Assembly: GCA_964219355.1 (NCBI GenBank)
Contig: CAXPOZ010000001.1
Span: 186,001 to 250,000, forward strand
Origin: Parvularcula sp964219355
GTDB lineage: Bacteria > Pseudomonadota > Alphaproteobacteria > Caulobacterales > Parvularculaceae
DNA: 64,000 nt
Reading direction: 5' to 3'
The translations under genes were made by a program, and so were the position numbers. The notes beneath the pieces were generated by a model. The model searched no databases. It saw only the letters and a list, made by a program, of their open reading frames with translations, and had not been told where the DNA came from. This document shows positions 54,540 to 60,321 of this stretch, piece by piece. Numbering within the stretch: position 1 is the stretch's first letter; each line of letters begins with the position of its first letter.

Positions 54540-55264
54540 TGCGGAGAGAAGTGCGATACGGTTCTGAACTTATCGGTTTTGAGGTGACAACCAATTCGAT
54601 CTTGAAAGATCGTATACGCATTCACGTGCACCCGAATTGCCAAGTTGAAGTCGAAGCACCGCCTGATACGGACGAAAAAGAACTAAGTGCAGGGGTTGTT
54701 AAGCGAGGCCGCTGGATTTCTAAGCAGTTGGCACAAGCACGCTCAGCAAAAGCGCACGCGCTTCCTAGAGAATATGTGAGCGGTGAGACTCATTTTTACA
54801 TTGGGCGCAGATATAAGCTGCGCGTTAGTGAAACGAATGAAAAGCCGGGCACGGTCACGCTCAAAGGCGGAACGATTGAAGTAACTCTCCGGACTGCCGA
54901 TAAAGCTGCTATACGCCGCAGGCTTAGCGAATGGTATTTTGAACGCGCAAATGACTACTTCGAACGTCGAATGGCGACTGTAGTCAGTGGATTTACGTGG
55001 ATTGAAGAGACACCAAAATTCAAGCTTGTCACAATGAAAAAGCAATGGGGTAGTTGCGCGCCATCAGGTGTCATTCATCTCAACCCATGGCTTATTCGCG
55101 CACCATCCGATTGTATAGATTATGTGATTGCGCATGAATTGTGTCATCTTCGCGAGCGGAATCACAGCCCTGCGTATTACAAACTCCTGACACGTCATTG
55201 TCCTGATTGGCAACACCGTAAAGCGAAGCTAGATGGGATAGCTGAACTTATCCTAGCTGAGTAA
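54539..55264 (+). CDS. YgjP-like (WLM/SprT-related) zinc metallopeptidase of the restriction operon
   Basis: 241-aa M48-like metallopeptidase of the YgjP/DUF45 family. It has the zinc motif HELCHLRERNHSPAYYKLL (HExxH near residues 199-203, third ligand His downstream), preceded by MKKQWGSCAPSGVIHLNPWLI, the conserved strand segment. Members of this family commonly follow hsdR in type I loci; their target is unknown. It overlaps hsdR by TAATG and is the last gene of the operon. A hairpin follows 15 bases after its stop. Confidence 0.88.
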   Translation: MRREVRYGSELIGFEVTTNSILKDRIRIHVHPNCQVEVEAPPDTDEKELSAGVVKRGRWISKQLAQARSAKAHALPREYVSGETHFYIGRRYKLRVSETNEKPGTVTLKGGTIEVTLRTADKAAIRRRLSEWYFERANDYFERRMATVVSGFTWIEETPKFKLVTMKKQWGSCAPSGVIHLNPWLIRAPSDCIDYVIAHELCHLRERNHSPAYYKLLTRHCPDWQHRKAKLDGIAELILAE

Positions 55265-55279
55265 ATTACAAAAACCGGT

Positions 55280-55308
55280 CAGCATCCATGAAATAGCTAT
55301 GGATGCTG
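55280..55308. terminator. Hairpin after the restriction operon
   Basis: Perfect 10-bp stem CAGCATCCAT / ATGGATGCTG with a 9-base loop, 15 bases after the metallopeptidase stop. The right flank lacks a T-run (CTTCCGCC), so it may act as a transcript-end stabiliser or weak terminator rather than a classic intrinsic terminator. Confidence 0.5.
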
Positions 55309-55444
55309 CTTCCGCCAACTGACAGCTTGCCTCCATTAAGTGGTTGTTGTTGTAGACGCCGGAACGCTCTGTCGGCGTAGCGCTTGTCAATTGTTCGGTG
55401 CGGGTGCAGCGGGAAAGCTCCAAGCCCTGCTCGATGGGTGTCCA

Positions 55445-55733
55445 GAGGGAGAGCGAAGTCTCCCTCGGTCATGGGGGTATCGGGGGTAGCAGAAACGCTT
55501 CCCTGATTGGCGGGTGTCGGGGGCCAGAACCCTGACGAGTGGATTTCACAAGGGGCGCGATAGCCCCTTAGATCGATGGGTGCAGGGAGAGCGAGTTCTC
55601 CCGCGAGGGGTCCAGCGGCGATAGGCTGGTCGTGATCAATCGGCGAAACGATTGGATGGCGGGAGGCAGGCTCGATGCCTGACGATCGCCAAGGCCGGAG
55701 GGGATGCAACGGGGAACGCGCAGCGGGTTCCCC
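55445..55733. repeat. Array of four purine-arm hairpins with GCG-starting loops
   Basis: GAGGGAGA-GCGAAG-TCTCCCTC (55445-55466), AAGGGGC-GCGATA-GCCCCTT (55550-55569), GGGAGA-GCGAGT-TCTCCC (55585-55602) and GGGGAAC-(GCGCAGCGG)-GTTCCCC (55711-55733). Each has a purine-rich 5' arm of 6-8 bases, a loop starting GCG, and the complementary pyrimidine-rich arm. Stem sequences differ while form and loop start are kept, which points to conserved RNA or DNA structure rather than a simple repeat. Confidence 0.55.
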
Positions 55734-56038
55734 TTGCCAAGGTGGCGCTGGCAGTCATCGAAGATGTACTACCCAGCGCACACCTTGCGATCTTCAGGAT
55801 AATGGTTTGTGTACTACCTGTAGTACCCGGATGATGACCCCTTTATGGTTCGATTCAGGGGATCGGAGTGCCACCAGATCATCAGTTCGTCCTGTCTTGG
55901 TTGTCGGGAGTACCTTGGGATGTACAATCGATATTTGAGAGCCAATCGGGCAAATTTTGCTGCGAGCGGCATGCCATTATACAAACGTTTTCTCTGCAGA
56001 GGAGTGTGCTATCGCTCGGATGGTATTGGAGATGTAAC

Positions 56039-56581
56039 TTAGACCTGCACCTTGGGATCTCGAACAGCGTTGAACACTTTTTCGATAAGCTCTTTCGAAA
56101 TATCGAGAGCCCTGAGCCCATCATTCGGTCCAAGGAGCATCGAATGATCCTTATGGGATACAGAATTCCGTAGTTCTCGGCTTGCTTGCCACCTAGGTAG
56201 ATCGGCATCAGATATAAAGCCGCGCTCAAAGGCCCAACTTATTAGCTTCTCGTAGTTCTTTCCCATAGTTGTTTTCGAGGCCCCTGCCTCGCGACAGGCC
56301 TCCCTCAAAGCTGACTCTTTGATCCGGTGAATTTCTTCCATCCCATTCGTGAAAAGAGGATAATAAAAACAACCGTACACCATAGTTGCACGTGCTCGGT
56401 CGTACATCTCTAAAATCTCGTCGGGAATATCGTCGGCGAGACGCACTTCGAGCACAAGCTTCACCCAAACCTCGTTAGGGTGAGAGCCGCCTCCGATTCC
56501 GTAGACCGACCAGAAATCCATACGGTCATCTCGCTCCAAGTAGTTCTCGGGCGTCAGCTGTTTTGGTGCTTTATCGGTCAT
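56039..56581 (-). CDS. HEPN-like domain protein, function unknown
   Basis: 180-aa helical soluble protein. Near the C-terminus it has RELRNSVSHKDH, with R138-N and H143 forming the Rx4H arrangement seen in HEPN-fold RNases and related helical proteins. The rest is not recognised; MVYGCFYYPLFTNGMEEIHRIKESALREAC (read in parts) looks like an early helical pair. HEPN proteins often serve as toxins or defence RNases, but inactive HEPN-like relatives are also common. It lies between the restriction operon and ardA on the opposite strand. No antitoxin-like partner overlaps it. Confidence 0.55.
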   Translation of the reverse strand: MTDKAPKQLTPENYLERDDRMDFWSVYGIGGGSHPNEVWVKLVLEVRLADDIPDEILEMYDRARATMVYGCFYYPLFTNGMEEIHRIKESALREACREAGASKTTMGKNYEKLISWAFERGFISDADLPRWQASRELRNSVSHKDHSMLLGPNDGLRALDISKELIEKVFNAVRDPKVQV

Positions 56582-56707
56582 TCAATGCACGTATTGTTGC
56601 ACAACCCCCTTAAAGCGAGTCCCTGCAATATTGAACATCGCCGTGACTCGCTCCGCGATGTGCGGAGCGAGATTTTTTGGGCGGTGATGTCCTATCCGCT
56701 ATGACGA

Positions 56708-57217
56708 CTATCCGCATCTGTAGGCGAAGCGCTGGCCCGCGATGTCGATCATGCTGTAGTCGCAGCCAAGATCGCGGGCGATCGCATCGTAGTCGATGTA
56801 ATACTGAAAGGCCTTCGGCACTTCGCCAAAGAGGCCCTCATCGACCAACTGCTCGGCCAGGACGCGCAAGCTCTCGACCTCGTAGAGATCGATCTCGAAG
56901 TTATCAGGATCATCCTTGAGGATATCAAAATGATGCCCGCATTCGCCTATCGCGATGATCAGGATCGTTTTCTGATGATCGTCCCAATCGTCAAGCGCGG
57001 CAATGAAGGGGCCTATCGTGGCTTGGCTGATACTGAGCGCCTCGAATAGCATTGCATCGATGGACTCGCCGTCGATGAACTGGATCTCGTATTCCTCGAC
57101 GGGATCGCCCGCTTCATTCCGGCACTTGACCACGCCTGACTCGTATTCAGCGAAGTCCACGAAGTAAAAGCCCACCGCACTGATATCATAGGGCTGAGCA
57201 TAGTATTGCCGGATCAT
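56708..57217 (-). CDS. ardA: Antirestriction protein ArdA
   Basis: 169-aa, very acidic DNA mimic that occupies the DNA groove of type I methylase/restriction complexes and so lets incoming mobile DNA escape cutting. Typical segments are ISAVGFYFVDFAEYESG near the N-terminus, FIAALDDWDDHQKTILIIAIGECGHHF (read in parts) in the middle and YYIDYDAIARDLGCDY near the C-terminus. A perfect AGGAGG lies seven bases before the ATG. It stands alone on the minus strand. Its presence with a complete type I system on the same element is notable. Confidence 0.93.
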   Translation of the reverse strand: MIRQYYAQPYDISAVGFYFVDFAEYESGVVKCRNEAGDPVEEYEIQFIDGESIDAMLFEALSISQATIGPFIAALDDWDDHQKTILIIAIGECGHHFDILKDDPDNFEIDLYEVESLRVLAEQLVDEGLFGEVPKAFQYYIDYDAIARDLGCDYSMIDIAGQRFAYRCG

Positions 57218-57279
57218 GGTAGCCTCCTATTGCGTGAGGCGTTCGCTAGTGGGCGGCATTGATCGGCCCGCCCCGCGGC

Positions 57280-57305
57280 TGGCAGTGCGCGATCACGCAC
57301 TGCCA
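57280..57305 (-). other. Hairpin in the ardA leader
   Basis: Perfect 10-bp stem TGGCAGTGCG / CGCACTGCCA with a 6-base loop CGATCA, 63 bases before the ardA start and 25 bases after the stop of the preceding 70-aa gene. No T-run follows in the minus-strand direction. It could stabilise the end of the upstream transcript or fold in the ardA leader; ardA genes are known to use single-strand hairpin promoters in some plasmids. Confidence 0.45.
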
Positions 57306-57329
57306 AACCTTGCCCTGTGATGAGGCGGT

Positions 57330-57542
57330 TCATGATTTCGCCCCGATCTCGTTGACGAAGAGGACGCCTTCGTGGCGCGTCAGTTCGACCGGGATATGAT
57401 CCAGACGGAGGATCGATCCCTTGCCCTCACCTCGCGGCCAGATGGCCCCGATCTCACGGGCACTGCCGAGTTTGTCATTGCCCTCTTCATCTGTGCCGAT
57501 AATGCGAGCAAAGCTCAGGCGGTGTGTGGGTTTCTTGTTCAT
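57330..57542 (-). CDS. Small mobile-element protein, function unknown
   Basis: 70 aa from the ATG at 57542, which has AAAGGA eight bases upstream. A longer upstream frame exists but its extra 39 residues look non-coding. The sequence is MNKKPTHRLSFARIIG, then a Gly/Asp/Glu turn, then AREIGAIWPRGEGKGSILRLDHIPVEL. I do not recognise a named family, but the strand-rich pattern resembles the small single-domain proteins common beside ardA in alphaproteobacterial plasmids. Same direction as ardA, about 110 bases upstream of it. Confidence 0.65.
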   Translation of the reverse strand: MNKKPTHRLSFARIIGTDEEGNDKLGSAREIGAIWPRGEGKGSILRLDHIPVELTRHEGVLFVNEIGAKS

Positions 57543-57923
57543 TGTAAGGTCCTTTCTCTTAGGGTTGCGCCGGACCCGTTCCGGCGATGGTCCCGAGAAA
57601 AACCCGACCTGATTTTGGTGCGCATGGGTTACACGTTTGCGCGGGCGCCCATTGCGCACCCGAAGGGCTCGCCGAAATCAGGGCGGGTTAGGGATCATCA
57701 ATCAGCCGGACGGGCCGATGCGCGAACGAGAGAATTGAAAGACCGCAGAGATGAAACGCCCTCACCTCCCCGCCGTCAGACCGCATCTCACTGAAAGAGG
57801 TCAAAACTACGCAGAAGTCGCCCAGTGTTAGGACACCAGGCCGATAGAGTGTTGTGGGATGGTCCAGATTTGGATTGCCCGAACACAGCCCCATCCACGG
57901 GCGGCATTACTGGAGATATTGGA
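57543..57923. other. Divergent intergenic region in the mobile element
   Basis: About 380 bases between the minus-strand 70-aa gene and the plus-strand 118-aa gene. No convincing gene or strong promoter pair was seen. It should contain the promoters for both directions. Confidence 0.4.
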
Positions 57924-58280
57924 ATGGATAAGCAGCAGCGATCAGCACGGGAAGCGTTTGAGCGTTCCCGTTCGCAAAACCGGACGCGCGAGCAAGAGCT
58001 ACAATCTCGCAAACAGGAACTCGACCGCGCTACGGTGAGGCATGCCGAGGCGAAAAAGGCTAAAGAACAGTCCAACAGGATCGAGGTGGTACAGTCTTCA
58101 CCGCGCCCTCGCCCGCAACGTGGGGAGCTTGGCAAAATGGCGAATGAGGTGGACCGACAAGTCGCTGCCGAGAAACAGTCAGCTCGCGCAAGACGAGAAC
58201 AGGAGGCGTATCAAAAAGCGCAGCAGGCAGCACAAAGACAGGGTATTGAGAAGACGCGGGATCGAGGTATGGGGCGATAA
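57924..58280 (+). CDS. Charged coiled-coil small protein, function unknown
   Basis: 118 aa from the ATG at 57924 (TGGAG about 11 bases upstream); a longer frame to 57825 has weaker support. Nearly the whole chain is charged and Gln-rich (SAREAFERSRSQNRTREQEL, AAEKQSARARREQEAYQKAQ), so one or two long helices or a coiled coil are expected. No family is recognised. It is convergent with the CDPS-like gene, six bases apart. Confidence 0.55.
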   Translation: MDKQQRSAREAFERSRSQNRTREQELQSRKQELDRATVRHAEAKKAKEQSNRIEVVQSSPRPRPQRGELGKMANEVDRQVAAEKQSARARREQEAYQKAQQAAQRQGIEKTRDRGMGR

Positions 58281-58286
58281 CGTTGA

Positions 58287-58973
58287 CTATGCCGCCAGCG
58301 GCAAATCTTGGGTGAACTTGGCAGGACACCACAGTGGTAAAGTCATGTCAGGCTCTCCCTTCAAACGCATACGATTAAAGAACTGTGGATCATCAAAATA
58401 TACGCCTGAATAAACGACCGGAGCCTTATACCGTTCTTGGTATATAACCGTACCCGGTATTTCTTCCATGAGATAAGCCAATGACCGGCGATGCAATGTG
58501 TCAAGGTCAGGAGTGAACCCCTGATTCTGAGCCCGCTTCGCTTTTTCATTCACGATGTAGTTCACAATATCGTCGATATACCTTTTACAATCTGCATTAT
58601 CCGCATACAGACGCTGCACTACTCTCGATTTTTCAGCGAAGGATTTGTCGTTTCGGATCTCATCCCAGTGAAGAACTGTGATGCCCTGTTCAAAGGCTTC
58701 CTCCAGTTTCGATTCGTGCTTCTGAAACCAGGTGGCTGCATATCCACGTGTGATTTCCCTCACTTCCTGCCAGTTAGGGGCATCCTCATCTGTATAGTTA
58801 TGAGCATCAAGCGTATCACACAGCACGATATGGGCTTTACTGAAGGTTTTTGCCGCTTCCCGCGCGTAAGTCAGAAACTTCTTACTCCGAAGATCCATGC
58901 AACATGCACAAACAGGCAGGATGCAATTTCCTTCCTTTATACCCATCGTGTCGATGTGCGCCGTCAAAGCCAT
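58287..58973 (-). CDS. Cyclodipeptide-synthase-like enzyme (divergent CDPS)
   Basis: 228 aa, close to CDPS length. CDPSs use two aminoacyl-tRNAs to make cyclic dipeptides. By hand alignment to AlbC, FLTYAREAAKTFSKAHIVLCD matches the alpha-helix and strand after the nucleophile loop. LAYLMEEIPG then gives Y167 and E171 in the YxxxE spacing of AlbC Y178/E182, and Y188 fits Y202. The nucleophile Ser37 aligns with Cys22 in LPVCACCMDL, so the enzyme is divergent or has changed chemistry. The ATG overlaps the TAA of the upstream XRE gene (TAATG); the longer frame upstream is that gene's DNA. No tailoring oxidase or P450 is nearby. The call is by motif only. Confidence 0.6.
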   Translation of the reverse strand: MALTAHIDTMGIKEGNCILPVCACCMDLRSKKFLTYAREAAKTFSKAHIVLCDTLDAHNYTDEDAPNWQEVREITRGYAATWFQKHESKLEEAFEQGITVLHWDEIRNDKSFAEKSRVVQRLYADNADCKRYIDDIVNYIVNEKAKRAQNQGFTPDLDTLHRRSLAYLMEEIPGTVIYQERYKAPVVYSGVYFDDPQFFNRMRLKGEPDMTLPLWCPAKFTQDLPLAA

Positions 58974-59599
58974 TATCTTCCCTCCACTTTCTTTCCGTTG
59001 CTCCACCAGTATTCGAATTGAGCGCGCTGGACCGCTGCATGATCGGCGCTTCGGAGAACAATAAAATAATCCAAACCGTCCGAAGTAATATGTTGGGCGT
59101 ACGAATTTCCGTAAATGAGTGAAACCTGAGCAGAAGCCATAAAGTCCTTTGGAATCCAAACATACTCCGTGATGTCACCCAAAATATGTGTATTTCCCTC
59201 TTCGATAGTGCAGCGCCAACGATAGCCTTGCTCGCGCATCTCTCGGATTTTTTCGATAGCTGCAGGAGACGACCTTCTGTCATCGCCGCAGTGAACAAGG
59301 ATCTCCTCACCGGGTGTGATGGTTCGCATAACGTCGCTCAATACATCTATGTACTGATTATAAACCCTTGTTCCTATGGCTTGTTTCTCGATTGAATTTC
59401 CATTCTGAACGATCCCAAGCCCTGCTAAGCACGCTCTTAGCCGATTGACCGTTTCCATGTCCGGATTCTTCACAGCCTCGCGCTCGATATTAGCGACGGT
59501 TACGACACCAACACCAGCGCGATCGGCGATCTCTTTTTGGCTGAGGCGTGTTAAAGCACGGCCCGCCCTCAAAAACTCATCAAATTTCATCTCTCTCAA
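58973..59599 (-). CDS. XRE-family regulator with C-terminal TrmB-like effector domain, coupled to the CDPS-like gene
   Basis: 208 aa. Residues about 8-62 form a lambda-repressor-type helix-turn-helix (LTRLSQKEIADRAGVGVVTVANIERE). The C-terminal 130 residues (TITPGEEILVHCGDD, VSLIYGNSYAQHITSDGLDY, RAQFEYWW) resemble the phospholipase-D-like effector domain found in TrmB-type regulators, suggesting ligand or stress sensing. The start is a TTG at 59599 with AAGGAG five bases upstream; an ATG three codons later is too far from it. The TAA overlaps the CDPS-like start, so the pair is translationally coupled and the regulator probably controls the operon. Confidence 0.8.
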   Translation of the reverse strand: MREMKFDEFLRAGRALTRLSQKEIADRAGVGVVTVANIEREAVKNPDMETVNRLRACLAGLGIVQNGNSIEKQAIGTRVYNQYIDVLSDVMRTITPGEEILVHCGDDRRSSPAAIEKIREMREQGYRWRCTIEEGNTHILGDITEYVWIPKDFMASAQVSLIYGNSYAQHITSDGLDYFIVLRSADHAAVQRAQFEYWWSNGKKVEGR

Positions 59600-59620
59600 A
59601 CTTTCTCCTTATAAAGATAT

Positions 59621-59639
59621 ACTGTATTTATAATATAGT
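59621..59639. promoter_or_regulatory. Putative operator in the divergent XRE promoter region
   Basis: ACTGTAT-TTATA-ATATAGT, an inverted repeat with one mismatch in 7-base arms, in the very AT-rich spacer between the two divergent XRE genes. It overlaps the likely minus-strand promoter (TTGACT on that strand at 59642-59637) and could be the binding site of either regulator. Confidence 0.4.
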
Positions 59640-59650
59640 CAAATATATTC

Positions 59651-59679
59651 TTGACACAGATTAATTATTGCCATATAAA
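59651..59679 (+). promoter_or_regulatory. Strong promoter of the small gene/XRE pair
   Basis: TTGACA (59651-59656), exactly 17 bases, TATAAA (59674-59679). It lies 42 bases before the ATG at 59721 and is one of the two best sigma-70-type matches in the window. Confidence 0.75.
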
Positions 59680-59720
59680 TATTCCATATTGTTGAACACA
59701 TTTTTGCAAAGGGGAGAAAA

Positions 59721-59858
59721 ATGCGAAACATCAGCACTGCCAGCGTGGAGCAAATCCACGCCTACTACTCAAAAATCCGGGGGGAAGTTTACGCTCAATG
59801 GATCACCGACCTCATTGCCGAGGCTGATTGTCAGTCCGGACAAAAGGAAGTCGCATGA
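59721..59858 (+). CDS. 45-aa small protein coupled to an XRE regulator
   Basis: MRNISTASVEQIHAYYSKIR followed by 25 residues ending KEVA; no known family. It has a strong ribosome site (AAAGGGGAG, six bases spacing), follows the strong promoter at 59651, and its TGA overlaps the next ATG (ATGA). These signals support a real gene. The helical, amphipathic sequence could be a regulator partner or a small toxin/antitoxin component. Confidence 0.65.
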   Translation: MRNISTASVEQIHAYYSKIRGEVYAQWITDLIAEADCQSGQKEVA

Positions 59859-60256
59859 CAACGAAAAAACGAAGCGCTACGATGGACAGGCTGATTGGAC
59901 AAAATATCCGACAGGCTCGCCAAAAGCTGGGCATGACCCAAGCGGACTTGGCACAAAAACTTGGGATTAGTTTTCAGCAGCTGCAAAAATACGAAAATGG
60001 CGTGGATCGAGTCTCGGCAGCTCGCCTATTCGAGGTCGCTCGCCACACCGGATACAGCTTGCAATACTTCTACGGAGAAAGCGGTCCATTGAGCGCCCAA
60101 GATCAGCTTGCCCTCCGCCAGGCTGAAGAAACCTATGACCTTTATGATGATCTTCTAGATCATCTACCAGAGCCGGAACGGTGGGCTCTTCTTACATTGA
60201 TGATGAGCTTACGGGAAACGCACCAACAGGGGAGCCCGTGCCCGCAAGCCGCATGA
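59855..60256 (+). CDS. XRE-family transcriptional regulator
   Basis: 133 aa. A helix-turn-helix of the XRE type spans about residues 15-70 (IGQNIRQARQKLGMTQADLAQKLGISFQQLQKYENGVDRVSAARLFEVA, read in parts), nearly canonical. The C-terminal tail is helical (EETYDLYDDLLDHLPEPERW). It starts inside the stop of the 45-aa gene. Such short XRE proteins commonly control maintenance or transfer genes of mobile elements. A terminator follows at once, shared with the convergent coupling-protein gene. Confidence 0.9.
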   Translation: MTTKKRSATMDRLIGQNIRQARQKLGMTQADLAQKLGISFQQLQKYENGVDRVSAARLFEVARHTGYSLQYFYGESGPLSAQDQLALRQAEETYDLYDDLLDHLPEPERWALLTLMMSLRETHQQGSPCPQAA

Positions 60257-60262
60257 TGAAGA

Positions 60263-60301
60263 AATGCCCGCCGGAGGGGGCCGGCGGGCATTCAAGTTTT
60301 T
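60263..60301. terminator. Bidirectional terminator between XRE and coupling-protein genes
   Basis: Perfect 12-bp stem AATGCCCGCCGG / CCGGCGGGCATT (60263-60274 and 60281-60292) with loop AGGGGG, followed on the plus strand by CAAGTTTTT. It sits between the two convergent stop codons. Confidence 0.9.
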
Positions 60302-60321
60302 GAGATGTTCAATACACGGCA

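Larger units (their letters stand above)
55265..56038. other. Gene-poor region with an array of small hairpins
   Basis: About 770 bases between the restriction operon and the convergent HEPN-like gene. No frame here has a ribosome site plus family features. It holds a hairpin at 55280-55308, at least four purine-arm hairpins with GCG-starting loops (55445-55733), and GTACTAC-CT-GTAGTAC (55811-55826) with one more GTACTAC at 55767-55773. Confidence 0.55.

Noticed and set aside
55266..55709. 147-aa frame on the minus strand after the restriction operon
   Set aside because: Crosses the hairpin array; composition (Pro, His, Arg) is not protein-like and there is no start signal.
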